Assembly: GCF_016342405.1 (NCBI RefSeq) | Contig: NZ_JAEINN010000004.1 | Span: forward strand, 62,001-126,000 | Source of the DNA: Maridesulfovibrio ferrireducens | GTDB lineage: Bacteria; Desulfobacterota; Desulfovibrionia; Desulfovibrionales; Desulfovibrionaceae | Direction: 5' to 3' | Length of the DNA: 64,000 nt | Part shown: positions 8,282 to 17,554 of the stretch, in pieces | How the letters are laid out: each line of letters starts with the position of its first letter | How positions within the stretch are numbered: the stretch's first letter is position 1 | The notes under the pieces: generated by a model | Told to the model about the DNA's origin: nothing | What the model saw: the letters and a program-made list of their open reading frames with translations, nothing else | Database searches by the model: none | Position numbers and translations under genes: made by a program

Positions 8282-9415
8282 ATGTGCCGTTTATTTGCAC
8301 TTACAAGCCGTGATCCAATTTCACCCATGCGCGCTATTGATGCTCTTAATGTAATGAAAGAAGGGCATGATGGCTCCGGTGTGGGATTATATTTGAATGG
8401 ACTCAGCGGTCCGTTTGAAGAATTAAAAGATTGTCCGATTTTATCGGGTATCTTCACAGAGGCCGGCCTTCGCAGGTTGGATCAGTTCATAATGGATAAG
8501 GGATTTAAGTCCAAATTCAGTATCCTTTATACTCCTCATACTCCTCCTCCTGTCGGAACTCCTGTTCGCGGAACATATGCTGCTATTGCTTACAGTGTTC
8601 CCAGAGGATGGGAAGACATGACTGAAGCAGAGCAGGGAGTTCGTCTGGTTCAAATGCGTCTAGATCTTAAGAAGATGGGCGAAGAAACCGGCGACATGAT
8701 GGTGTTCTCTTTCTGGCCTGACACAATAGTAATCAAAGAAGTCGGTGATCCACTCGAAATCGGCCAATACCTTTTGCTTGATCGCAATAAAGACATCTAT
8801 GCCCGCAGAATTCTTGCTCAGGGCAGACAGAATACCAACTACGCGATCAACCTTTATGCATGTCATCCTTTCTTTATAGAAGGCGTTGCATCCATGACTA
8901 ATGGTGAGAATACCGCTTTTCTCCCCATTAAAGAATATCTTGAATCCAGAAATATTACTGGGTACAGCGGATATCAGTCCGACTCTGAAGTCTTCACTCA
9001 TATTGCTCACTATGCAACTAAAAAACTCGGCCTTGATATCAGGGCATATAAACATATCATTACTCCGTTAAGTGATGGCGAATTAGCACATCATCCTGAC
9101 AGAGAATTTTTGACAGACCTCAAAAGGACATGCCGCAAGCTTATTATTGACGGTCCTAACTGTGTCATCGGCTGTCTGCCCGGCGGACACATGTTTATGA
9201 CTCAGGACCGCAAGAAATTCCGTCCCGGAATTGTCGGCGGTAAAGACGGCATCTTTGGTTTCTCTTCTGAAGTTTGCGGCCTGAATGCCGCTATTCCTGA
9301 TCGTGATAAATCCAAAGATTTTCAACCAATGCATCTTGATACAGCTATTGTCGGACCCGACTGCAAGGAGATTATCCAATGCTCTCAAACAGACCAATTA
9401 CCCCGTCAACTTTAG
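8282..9415 (+). CDS. Glutamate synthase, class II glutamine amidotransferase subunit
   Basis: A 377-residue class II (Ntn) glutaminase that supplies ammonia from glutamine to the synthase. The start is fixed by the second residue: MCRLFALTS places the catalytic Cys2 at the N-terminus after Met removal. The DGSGVGLY motif near residue 37 and the later GYSGYQSDSE are typical of the fold. It is the first gene of a three-gene operon and its end overlaps the next start by 37 bases. In most bacteria this domain is fused to the GltB large subunit; a separate gene is the archaeal/Desulfovibrio arrangement. Confidence 0.9.
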   Translation: MCRLFALTSRDPISPMRAIDALNVMKEGHDGSGVGLYLNGLSGPFEELKDCPILSGIFTEAGLRRLDQFIMDKGFKSKFSILYTPHTPPPVGTPVRGTYAAIAYSVPRGWEDMTEAEQGVRLVQMRLDLKKMGEETGDMMVFSFWPDTIVIKEVGDPLEIGQYLLLDRNKDIYARRILAQGRQNTNYAINLYACHPFFIEGVASMTNGENTAFLPIKEYLESRNITGYSGYQSDSEVFTHIAHYATKKLGLDIRAYKHIITPLSDGELAHHPDREFLTDLKRTCRKLIIDGPNCVIGCLPGGHMFMTQDRKKFRPGIVGGKDGIFGFSSEVCGLNAAIPDRDKSKDFQPMHLDTAIVGPDCKEIIQCSQTDQLPRQL

Positions 9416-11013
9416 GCGTAAAGGATTTGCCATGGCAAATCGAGTGGGACAAAGACCTTTGCACACAGTGCGGTCGTTGCACCTCGGTCTGTCCGGTAAA
9501 TGCTATTGAACTAGGCGTATTCCGTAAACGTGATATTAAAACTCCTATCGGTCTTAAAACAAAGGCGACTAACGAGTATTCAGTATTTTACGGAATCAGA
9601 CAGAGAACCGATCCTGCATATGGATGTATCGGTTGTTCCATGTGCAACATGGTCTGTCCAAATAATGCAATCAGGCCGAATCGTGATGAAGGGTCTACTA
9701 CCCTTAAGTTTCATAGTGACAGAGGCGGAAACCCGAGAACTCGCGGTGGACGCAGAAACTCTGGTGAAAGCCTGCTTGATCAGATTAAATTTATGCGTAT
9801 TTCCATGCTTACCGACCCTGCACTCGATGCAGGCAGGCATGAATTCAACCTGACTACTCTGCTCGGCAGGGTTCAGTCTCCCGAAGAAGGTATGAAGACC
9901 TTTGCGGAAAATGGTTGGAAGCCTCCGGTAAGGGAAATATATCCACTGGTCATCGGCGGCATGTCTTTCGGCGCACTTTCCCCCAATATGTGGGAAGGTT
10001 TGCAGATGGGCGTTGCATACCTCAATGAAGAGCTTGGTATGCCTGTCCGCATCAGCACAGGTGAGGGCGGTTGTCCTCCGCGTCTGCTGCGCTCCAGATT
10101 TTTGAAATATGTAATTCTACAGGTTGCAAGTGGCTATTTCGGATGGGATGAAATTATTCATGCTATCCCAGAAATGAAAGTCGACCCCTGCGCTATTGAA
10201 ATCAAATACGGTCAGGGAGCTAAGCCCGGTGATGGCGGTCTGCTCATGTGGTATAAAGTTAACAAGCTGATTGCTGCTATTCGCGGTGTTCCTCAGGGAA
10301 TCAGCCTGCCGAGCCCCCCTACCCATCAGACTCAGTATTCCATTGAGGAATCTGTTGCCAAGATGATTCAGTCCATGAGTATGGCTTGGGGATTCAGGGT
10401 TCCTGTATATCCGAAGATCTCAGCATCTTCCACCTCGCTTGCAGTTCTTAACAACCTGACACGTAATCCTTATGCGGCAGGGCTTGCTATTGACGGCGAA
10501 GACGGTGGAACAGGCGCGGCATACAATGTGTCCATGAATCACATGGGACATCCTATCGCAAGTAATTTGCGCGATTGTTACAACGCACTTGTCCAAACCG
10601 GAAAACAGAATGAACTTCCACTGATCGCAGGTGGCGGTATCGGTAAGTCCGGTAACCTTGCAGCTAACGCAGCAGCTTTGATTATGCTCGGCGCAAGTAT
10701 GGTTCAGGTTGGTAAGTACGTCATGCAGGCCGCAGCAGGCTGTCTCGGTTCCGAGAAAGACCGCTGCAACGTCTGTAATCTTGGGATTTGTCCGAAGGGA
10801 ATAACTTCGCAGGACCCACGTCTTTATCGTCGTCTTGACCCTGAAAAAGTTGCAGAACGCGTTGTTGACTTTTATCTGAGCTTCGACACGGAACTCAAAA
10901 AGATTATTGCTCCTCTTGGACGTTCGACCTCTTTGCCTATCGGCATGGCGGACGCACTCGGAATCAGTGATCGTGATGCAGCCGACAGACTCGGCATCAA
11001 GTACGTGGTTTAA
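9379..11013 (+). CDS. Glutamate synthase, FMN-binding catalytic subunit with two [4Fe-4S] clusters
   Basis: A 544-residue archaeal-type glutamate synthase subunit. Two ferredoxin motifs open the protein: Cys 28/31/34/38 in LCTQCGRCTSVCP and Cys 83/86/89/93 in YGCIGCSMCNMVCP. The FMN TIM-barrel follows, with GGMSFGALSP, ISTGEGG, the IEIKYGQGAKPGDGG segment and AGGGIGKSGN. A CNVCNLGICP motif near the C-terminus matches the Fe-S cluster of GltB-type enzymes. It condenses 2-oxoglutarate with ammonia from the amidotransferase. AAGGAG at 9366-9371 supports the ATG at 9379 inside the previous gene. Confidence 0.93.
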   Translation: MLSNRPITPSTLGVKDLPWQIEWDKDLCTQCGRCTSVCPVNAIELGVFRKRDIKTPIGLKTKATNEYSVFYGIRQRTDPAYGCIGCSMCNMVCPNNAIRPNRDEGSTTLKFHSDRGGNPRTRGGRRNSGESLLDQIKFMRISMLTDPALDAGRHEFNLTTLLGRVQSPEEGMKTFAENGWKPPVREIYPLVIGGMSFGALSPNMWEGLQMGVAYLNEELGMPVRISTGEGGCPPRLLRSRFLKYVILQVASGYFGWDEIIHAIPEMKVDPCAIEIKYGQGAKPGDGGLLMWYKVNKLIAAIRGVPQGISLPSPPTHQTQYSIEESVAKMIQSMSMAWGFRVPVYPKISASSTSLAVLNNLTRNPYAAGLAIDGEDGGTGAAYNVSMNHMGHPIASNLRDCYNALVQTGKQNELPLIAGGGIGKSGNLAANAAALIMLGASMVQVGKYVMQAAAGCLGSEKDRCNVCNLGICPKGITSQDPRLYRRLDPEKVAERVVDFYLSFDTELKKIIAPLGRSTSLPIGMADALGISDRDAADRLGIKYVV

Positions 11014-11046
11014 AAACCGAAGCTCATGATATACCGGAGATAAAAA

Positions 11047-13374
11047 ATGGCTACAGAAACAATATGCATAAACGGCGTTGAAGACGGTTTACGTCTTGAA
11101 TCACGCATTCTTGAAGAACTTATTCAAAAGAGTGTTCGTGAAGGCGCCCGTAAGCTTAAAATAGATGCCCTTGGTCAACATGGAATTGGTGGGCGGCTGT
11201 GGATTTCCAAAGAAGAACCGATTGAAATCGAAGTTGTAGGGTCTCCCGGTCAGCGTTTGGGTTCAAAAGGTTTCCCCGGAACAACCATTACTGTACACGG
11301 ATCAGTTTCTGATGACGTTGGCTGGCTTAATGCCGGAGCGGAAATTATCGTTCTCGGCAACGGTTCCAACGGCGCATGTAATGCAATGGCGCAAGGTAAA
11401 GTCGTAATTAACGGGAGCATCGGTGCTCGCGGTATGACCATGACCAAAGCCAACCCGAGATTTGATCCACCCGAATTATGGGTTCTCGGATCAGTCGGTG
11501 ACTATTTTGCTGAATTCATGGCTGGCGGAATCGCAGTAGTATGTGGTTACGAAGGGCAGACTCAGGAAAACGTTCTCGGGTACAGGCCATGCGTAGGTAT
11601 GGTTAGCGGACGTATTTTTGTCCGTGGACCACATGACGGTTTTTCTCAGTCAGATGCCATTCTAGAACCTATCAGCGATGCTGACTGGGCATGGCTGACC
11701 GAAAATATTAAAGAAAATCTTGCTAAAATCGGCAGATCGGAAGCCTATGAAGATTTGATTAACAGATCTGATTGGCAACTTATCAGAGCCAAAACTCCTT
11801 TTGAGAAAACAGGAAAAGTCCGTCGCTCAATGACTGAATTCCGTGCGAAAGTATGGGATGAAGAATTGGGACGTGGCGGTTTGATCGGAGATTTAACTGA
11901 TATTGACAGATCCCCGATCGGGCTGGTTCCCACAGGTAACCTCAGAAGATTTGTTCCTGTTTGGGAAAACGCTAAATATGCGGCTCCTTGTCAGAACAAT
12001 TGTCCTACCGGGATGCCTGTTCAAGAACGCTGGCAGCTTGTTCGTGACGGTCTTGTTGATGAAGCTATCGATTTAGCGCTTGCATATACTCCATTTCCGG
12101 CAACAGTCTGCGGATATCTCTGTCCTAATTTGTGTATGGAAGGATGTACTCGCGGTCTTAAAAATATGCCCGCTGTGGACATTACGAAGTTGGGACGTGA
12201 GGGCGTGAAGAGCAAGGCTCCTAAGCTGCCACCGCTTTCCGGTAAAAAAGTAGCTGTTATCGGCGGGGGCCCTGCCGGGATCTCCATTGCATGGCAGATT
12301 CGTATGAAAGGGCATGAAGCTGTCGTTTACGATATGGCCAAAACTCTTGGTGGTAAAATTGCTTCAGCTATTCCTTCAAGCCGTATTCCTAAGGAAGTTC
12401 TTGAAGCTGAACTGAAAAGAGCTGCGGAAGTTATTCCTCACGTTCATTTGCATAAGAAAATGGATGGCGATGATTTTGCAGAACTTAAACAGGCAAATGA
12501 TGCTGTAGTTCTTGCTATCGGTGCTCAGAAACCGCGCATGATTCCTATTCCCGGTCATGAAATGATTACTCCTGCACTGACTTTCCTTCAGAGTGCAGTT
12601 AAGGGTGATGCCAAGGTCGGTAAAAAAGTAGTTATCATCGGTGCCGGTAACGTCGGTTGTGACGTTGCTACTGAATGCGGCCGCCTTGGCGCTGAGTCCA
12701 TCACTTTGATTGATATTCAGGAACCGGCTTCTTTCGGTAAAGAAAGGAAAGAAGCAGAAGAGGCAGGAGCAAAATTCAAGTGGCCTTGTTTCACTCAGGA
12801 AGTGACTAAAGAAGGCGTTTTGCTTAAGTCCGGCGAGCTTATTGAAGCTGATACCGTGATTCTCTCCATCGGGGATACTCCTGATGTTGAGTTTCTTCCG
12901 GACGGTATTGCTATTGATCGTGGTCACGTGGTTGTTAATGATTATTATCAGACCACTGATCCTAAAGTCTATGCCATCGGTGACACTGTGCGTCCCGGTT
13001 TGTTGACTCATGCCATCGGGCATGGTCGTAAGGCTGCGGAAGCAATTGATGAAATATTCACAGGCAAACGTCCTGAGGCTGTCCCTAAGCAGGTTATTGA
13101 CTATACCAGAATGACTCTTGAGTATTTTGATCCTCGTCTGACTGAATTTTCAGACATGCAGCAGTGTGCAAGTGAATGTTCATCTTGCGGATCATGTAGA
13201 GATTGCGGCCTTTGCGAAACGGTTTGTCCTCAAGGGGCGATTACCCGCAAAGCCCTTGGCGGCAAGAAGTTTGAAATGGCGGTTAATCCGGATAAATGCA
13301 TCGGTTGCGGTTTCTGCGGAAACGTTTGTCCATGCGGTATCTGGAATTTGCTTGAAAACACACCACTTGGTTAG
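11047..13374 (+). CDS. Glutamate synthase GXGXG subunit fused to GltD-like oxidoreductase and ferredoxin
   Basis: A 775-residue three-part fusion. Residues about 1-245 form the GXGXG beta-helix domain that is the C-terminal part of ordinary GltB. Residues about 315-680 are the small subunit GltD: the Fe-S entry motif NNCPTGMP...CGYLCPNLCMEGC, the FAD fold AVIGGGPAGIS, a second dinucleotide fold VVIIGAGNVGCD and YAIGDTV. The C-terminus (about 705-770) carries ferredoxin cysteines in CGSCRDCGLCETVCP and CIGCGFCGNVCP. It would pass electrons from NAD(P)H or ferredoxin to the FMN subunit. It ends the operon before a strong terminator. Confidence 0.92.
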   Translation: MATETICINGVEDGLRLESRILEELIQKSVREGARKLKIDALGQHGIGGRLWISKEEPIEIEVVGSPGQRLGSKGFPGTTITVHGSVSDDVGWLNAGAEIIVLGNGSNGACNAMAQGKVVINGSIGARGMTMTKANPRFDPPELWVLGSVGDYFAEFMAGGIAVVCGYEGQTQENVLGYRPCVGMVSGRIFVRGPHDGFSQSDAILEPISDADWAWLTENIKENLAKIGRSEAYEDLINRSDWQLIRAKTPFEKTGKVRRSMTEFRAKVWDEELGRGGLIGDLTDIDRSPIGLVPTGNLRRFVPVWENAKYAAPCQNNCPTGMPVQERWQLVRDGLVDEAIDLALAYTPFPATVCGYLCPNLCMEGCTRGLKNMPAVDITKLGREGVKSKAPKLPPLSGKKVAVIGGGPAGISIAWQIRMKGHEAVVYDMAKTLGGKIASAIPSSRIPKEVLEAELKRAAEVIPHVHLHKKMDGDDFAELKQANDAVVLAIGAQKPRMIPIPGHEMITPALTFLQSAVKGDAKVGKKVVIIGAGNVGCDVATECGRLGAESITLIDIQEPASFGKERKEAEEAGAKFKWPCFTQEVTKEGVLLKSGELIEADTVILSIGDTPDVEFLPDGIAIDRGHVVVNDYYQTTDPKVYAIGDTVRPGLLTHAIGHGRKAAEAIDEIFTGKRPEAVPKQVIDYTRMTLEYFDPRLTEFSDMQQCASECSSCGSCRDCGLCETVCPQGAITRKALGGKKFEMAVNPDKCIGCGFCGNVCPCGIWNLLENTPLG

Positions 13375-13393
13375 TTCTCACTGATAAATATAT

Positions 13394-13430
13394 AAAAAGA
13401 CCACCGAATCACTTCGGTGGTCTTTTTTTT
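13394..13430. terminator. Bidirectional terminator between converging genes
   Basis: AAAAGACCACCGAA and TTCGGTGGTCTTTT form a perfect stem with a four-base loop, ending in eight T on the plus strand and beginning with A on the other side. It serves the glutamate synthase operon and the converging pseudouridine synthase gene. Confidence 0.92.
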
Positions 13431-13438
13431 GATTGAAT

Positions 13439-14083
13439 CTAAAATAATGGCGGAATTTCAAATTCCAGCACTTCTTTTGTTTTGGGGTGCGTAAAGCATA
13501 AGTAGCCGGCATGAAGTTTTAGCTGTCCCGGCGCTGTTCCCGTTCCATACAGCCTGTCTCCTGCAATGGGACAGTTAAGCCCGAGAGGATGGGCCGAGTG
13601 GACTCTCAGCTGATGAGTACGGCCTGTACGGGGGCTGAATTCCACTCTAGTCATGCCATTCTCTATTCCCAGTTTGCGCCAGTGAGTTACACCTAATTTC
13701 CCGTGTATGGGATCATACACCTGATAGGGGCGGTTGTAAGGATCAAGCCTGAAAGCCATCTCTATGATGCCTTCATCTTCTTTTATAATTCCATCCAGCA
13801 AAGCAATGTATTTTTTTTTGACCTGCCGTTTTTGAAACTGATCAATCAGTTCCCGCACCGCACGAGCAGTAAGTCCCAGTACAAGCAGTCCGGAAGTGTC
13901 CATATCAAGCCTGTGAACCGTGGGAAATTTGCGGCATTCAGGAAACATGGCCTGAACACGTGTAACCACGCAGTCTTGATTTTCAGGGCCGCGTCCGGGG
14001 ACAGATAACAAGCCGCTTGGCTTATTCACAACCACGAGCTTGTTGTCGGCATATACTATGTCTAGAAGCTTTTCTTGGCTCAT
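13439..14083 (-). CDS. Short RluA-family pseudouridine synthase (TruC/RluA-like)
   Basis: A 214-residue catalytic domain that converts uridine to pseudouridine in tRNA or rRNA. The catalytic Asp60 lies in HRLDMDTSG; other family marks are VVNKPSGLLSVPG near the start, RTGRTHQLRVH and the GDRLYG turn. It has no S4 domain. The sequence corresponds to the C-terminal half of the long RluA-like enzymes whose N-terminal half is encoded here by a separate gene at 3564-4334. Target uridine unknown. Confidence 0.9.
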   Translation of the reverse strand: MSQEKLLDIVYADNKLVVVNKPSGLLSVPGRGPENQDCVVTRVQAMFPECRKFPTVHRLDMDTSGLLVLGLTARAVRELIDQFQKRQVKKKYIALLDGIIKEDEGIIEMAFRLDPYNRPYQVYDPIHGKLGVTHWRKLGIENGMTRVEFSPRTGRTHQLRVHSAHPLGLNCPIAGDRLYGTGTAPGQLKLHAGYLCFTHPKTKEVLEFEIPPLF

Positions 14084-14687
14084 TCTGAATTTATCTACTT
14101 TTATTGCAAGTTAAATTTTGTAAACAACGCATTATATAAAGCAGGATTTGTATATTGTGAGTTCCGTGCTGAGTCTTGTTTGCAGTTTCCATGTTTAATA
14201 TCAAGTCATTTTTCCCGCATATCATAACATTATTTAAAACGCTGGTGACGGAATAAGATCCCTTAAAAAATGTGAACAGGTTAATACTTCCTAAAAAAGG
14301 TTTTTTAGTCTTTTGAATATGTATGCCTGATCATTTTTATTACAACAGTTTGATATTCTTTTAAATAGAAGAACGGAATTTTTTGCAGCATATTTGTGAT
14401 TTAGGTCGTAAATAGCAAAAAGTTAAAATATATTTCCTTTTAAATCAGTGTATTAAAGTTGTTTTGTGCTAAAAATCACAAGCAAGTGCATTTTTTTGAT
14501 TGCATAATCAATTAGAATTCCCTATTGTTTGATCAATCGATCAGCACAGACGTTTTTGCAGAAAAGATTTAGTGATAAAAAGCACAAGCAGAGTTCTGGT
14601 TGAGGAAAAAAGATTTAGTCAGGAAATTTTAGGATCTAAAAATATTTTATTAACTTTACTTCCATAAATATGGAACAGGTAACAGAG
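14084..14687. other. A+T-rich intergenic region with direct repeats, upstream of the BOF protein
   Basis: No gene is visible in these 604 bases. There is an A/T hairpin at 14291-14308 (CTAAAAAA/TTTTTTAG). Two pairs of direct repeats lie close to the downstream gene: AAAAATCACAAGCA (14471) against AAAAAGCACAAGCA (14577), and AAAAGATTTAGT at 14562 and again at 14608. They look like protein-binding sites. Confidence 0.4.
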
Positions 14688-15032
14688 ATGAAAAAAATGA
14701 GTGTTATATTTCTTGTTCTTCTAGTTATTGTAGCAGCCGCAGCAACCGCTGAATGTCAGGACCCAAAGTCTAACGATGTAACAACTGTAGCTGAAGCCAG
14801 AATTTCCGGTTCAGATACTAAAGCAGTACTGCACGGACACTTCATCAAGAAGATTAACAATAATAAGTATGTATTTCAAGACGCGACTGGCGAAATCATT
14901 GTGGATTTAGGCACTGACAAAGCAGGTTCCCTGCCTGCTAACGAAAGCGCTGAAGTCTCACTTGAAGGCAGGGTCGAGCAGGACCTTATCTTCGCCGGGA
15001 TCGAAGCTCAGAAAATATCCGTTCTAAACTAA
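14688..15032 (+). CDS. Periplasmic BOF (bacterial OB-fold) protein, YgiW/YdeI family
   Basis: A small exported protein of about 114 residues with a signal peptide (MKKMSVIFLVLLVIVAAAATA) and one OB-fold domain. The line AVLHGHFIKKINNNKYVFQDATGEIIVDL and the later VSLEGRVEQD are characteristic. In enteric bacteria relatives respond to envelope stress such as peroxide, cationic peptides or metals; the exact function is unclear. I prefer the ATG at 14688 because it gives a clean signal peptide; an in-frame ATG at 14670 would add six residues. It is a single-gene unit ended by a strong terminator. Confidence 0.82.
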   Translation: MKKMSVIFLVLLVIVAAAATAECQDPKSNDVTTVAEARISGSDTKAVLHGHFIKKINNNKYVFQDATGEIIVDLGTDKAGSLPANESAEVSLEGRVEQDLIFAGIEAQKISVLN

Positions 15033-15117
15033 GTACGGACCTCACCGGAAGTTTCTTCCGAACCTAGAAAGGTCGCCTCAAACAGGTGGTCGCCTAAGCT
15101 GAATTGTCATCAGTTTT

Positions 15118-15145
15118 AAAGGCCGCGTCAGATGACGCGGCCTTT
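15118..15145. terminator. Bidirectional terminator
   Basis: AAAGGCCGCGTCA and TGACGCGGCCTTT form a 13-base-pair stem with a two-base loop between the converging BOF and histidine kinase genes. Confidence 0.85.
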
Positions 15146-17464
15146 CTAGTTTTGTTCGTTCAGTGTGTTAATTATTTTTTCTTTAGAAATAGGTTTAGTG
15201 AGGAAAGAATCGCATCCTGCCGCGAGTATTTTTTCTCGTACTTCAGTTAAAGCGTGAGCCGTAAGAGCTATAATTCTACATGGTGTTTTGTCTTGTTCTT
15301 TTTCCCATTCTCTTATTTTTCGAGTGCATTCATAGCCGTCAATAATAGGCATTTCAATGTCCATTAAAATTAAATCAAAATGTGAGCTGGTTCCTTTGTC
15401 AAAGCCTTCCTGTCCGTTTTTAGCAATGGTCAGTTTATGGGGAAGGTTTTTGAAAAAAAGTTCAATCAACATGCAGTTGGCATTATTATCTTCTACCAGC
15501 AGAACATTGAGAGGCGAAGTTTGAATTTCGATTGTCCGCATGTTGTTTTTTTCAGAAAGATTATGAGAAGTTTTGACTAGGATTTCTTTTGCCACTTTTT
15601 CCAGATCGAAGAGCGTGAGTGGTTTAAGCATGACATTTCCATTAAAGGATTTGTCTATATGATCATGGTCCACAGTGGCAATAAGGATAATTCTTTCTTC
15701 CTGTACTCCCTGTTCTTTTAGCGATGAGACTGTTTTATCCCAATTCCAGCCGTGAATATTATCTTTGATAAGAATAAAGTCATAAATCAGCCCTTTTTGT
15801 TTTTGATCACTTATCAATGTTTTACCGGTTTCAAAAGAACGTGCTTTATCAATTTGTTTAACAGTTGAACCGAGTCTTATTGCAAAAGCTTCGCGTGAAT
15901 AATCTTGATCGTTAATCAGCAGGATAGACTTATCTTTAAGGATTGAGTCGTTGGAAAAAATGACGGTACTTTTTATAAAAGGAATATCCATATGTACTGT
16001 GGAGCCGAACCCTTTTTCACTTTCAATCCAAATTTTTCCACCCATTGCTTCACAAAGGGATTTGCAAATTGAAAGACCCAGACCTGTTCCTCCGTATTGG
16101 CGTGTTGTTGAAGAGTCTGCTTGTGTAAATCGGTCAAAAATACTTTCGAGTTTGTTTTCTTCAATTCCTATCCCGCTATCCTTCACAGCAAAATGTATCC
16201 CTACCTTATTTTTAGATTTAATAGATTTGTTTTCGCTCAGGGACACTTCAATAACAACAAAACCTCTTTCGGTGAACTTGATGGCGTTGCCGATGAGGTT
16301 TACAAAAATCTGTTGCAGTCTTGAAGGGTCGCCGATAACTTTTTGAGGAATATTTCTGTTGATATTGTACGCAAGCTCCAATCCTTTGCTGTGGCCTGCA
16401 AGTGCTGTGACCTTAAACGCTTTTCCTAGCAGTTGGTCGAGATCGATATCTTTATGTTCAAAGTGGGCTTGCCCTGCTTCAATTTTGCTTAAATCCAGAA
16501 TCTCATTAATCAGGAGCAGCAGTGATTTTCCAGACTCTTGAAGGATTTCGATAAATCGTTTTTGTTCACTGTCCAGTCCGGAATCTTCGAGAATTTCAGC
16601 CATTCCTAGAATCGCATTCATAGGAGTTCTAATTTCGTGGCTCATCGAGGCAAGAAATTGCGATTTGGCAACGGCTCCTTTTGAAGCTTCGAAAGCCATT
16701 GCTTTCGATTCAGCAATAGCTTTAATCAGTTTCTGGTTGGTTGTTTCGAGTTCGTGAGTCCGTTCCTGAACTTTGACTTCAAGGTTTAGGTAAAGATTCT
16801 TCAGGTTTCTACTCATATAATTGAAATTTAAGGCTAATCTTCCTATCTCATCTGTCCTTTTGCCCACATCCAACGTAACAAATTCGCGATTTGCAATCTT
16901 TCTTGTATTTTTATCAAGCATTCCCAGAGGAGTAATCAGAATGCGTTTGAAAAAAGCATCCAAAGCGATAATTGTGCAAAGCATACATGTGCTGAAAAGA
17001 AGAATCAGACTGAGGGTTTTTTCATTAATCTGACGTTTGACCTTATCAAGTTTCAATCCAATTTCAACTCGCCCCAAAAGTTCTTCACCATTGAGAATAG
17101 AGCGAGATACAATCATTATATTGTCGCCATATTGCGGCTTGTTTTTAATTGTGTGATTTTTGGAAATAATATTTCCCGATTGTAGAAAAGATGCACCTTC
17201 GCGGTCAAAAATTTCGCAAAAGGCTACTTGGGGTGATTGTTCGACAGAAAGGGCTAGATCTTCTATTAAAAAGAAGCTGAAACGTGGCAGGTATTCTGCA
17301 CATGAACGAGCTGTCAGAGCCGCTATGCTGCTGCCATGTTCGTAGAGGCGGTTTTCTAATGATTTTTTCTGGGAATCCACGATGTAATAACCGAGAAAAA
17401 AGAAAAAAATCGCCAAAATAAGACCAGTGCCTATTGATATTTTCAGCCTTAAATTGTCTTTCAT
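15146..17464 (-). CDS. Hybrid sensor histidine kinase with degenerate and intact receiver domains
   Basis: A 772-residue membrane sensor. TM1 (about 8-28) and TM2 (about 150-170) enclose a periplasmic domain of about 120 residues, followed by a HAMP domain and a coiled coil. HisKA has the phospho-accepting His276 in MSHEIRTPMN; the ATPase domain has NLIGNAIKFTERG, DSGIGIEE and GGTGLGLSI. Two receiver-like domains follow: the first (about 515-640) has lost its acceptor (FILIKDN where ILMD is expected), the second keeps Asp702 in LILMDIEMP and Lys757. It follows the BMP-type binding protein gene by 90 bases on the same strand, which suggests that protein senses for it. Confidence 0.93.
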   Translation of the reverse strand: MKDNLRLKISIGTGLILAIFFFFLGYYIVDSQKKSLENRLYEHGSSIAALTARSCAEYLPRFSFFLIEDLALSVEQSPQVAFCEIFDREGASFLQSGNIISKNHTIKNKPQYGDNIMIVSRSILNGEELLGRVEIGLKLDKVKRQINEKTLSLILLFSTCMLCTIIALDAFFKRILITPLGMLDKNTRKIANREFVTLDVGKRTDEIGRLALNFNYMSRNLKNLYLNLEVKVQERTHELETTNQKLIKAIAESKAMAFEASKGAVAKSQFLASMSHEIRTPMNAILGMAEILEDSGLDSEQKRFIEILQESGKSLLLLINEILDLSKIEAGQAHFEHKDIDLDQLLGKAFKVTALAGHSKGLELAYNINRNIPQKVIGDPSRLQQIFVNLIGNAIKFTERGFVVIEVSLSENKSIKSKNKVGIHFAVKDSGIGIEENKLESIFDRFTQADSSTTRQYGGTGLGLSICKSLCEAMGGKIWIESEKGFGSTVHMDIPFIKSTVIFSNDSILKDKSILLINDQDYSREAFAIRLGSTVKQIDKARSFETGKTLISDQKQKGLIYDFILIKDNIHGWNWDKTVSSLKEQGVQEERIILIATVDHDHIDKSFNGNVMLKPLTLFDLEKVAKEILVKTSHNLSEKNNMRTIEIQTSPLNVLLVEDNNANCMLIELFFKNLPHKLTIAKNGQEGFDKGTSSHFDLILMDIEMPIIDGYECTRKIREWEKEQDKTPCRIIALTAHALTEVREKILAAGCDSFLTKPISKEKIINTLNEQN

Positions 17465-17554
17465 TTTTTAATTATGTTGAAAAAAGTGTTCCGTTTTTAT
17501 TTCAGTATTGTGTTTTTTGGGTGATATTTTTTTGAAAGTAAGTGAATTATGCTT

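Noticed and set aside
12376-13023. 215-codon minus-strand frame inside the GltD-like gene
   Set aside because: Antisense shadow of a well-supported gene; no recognisable domain.
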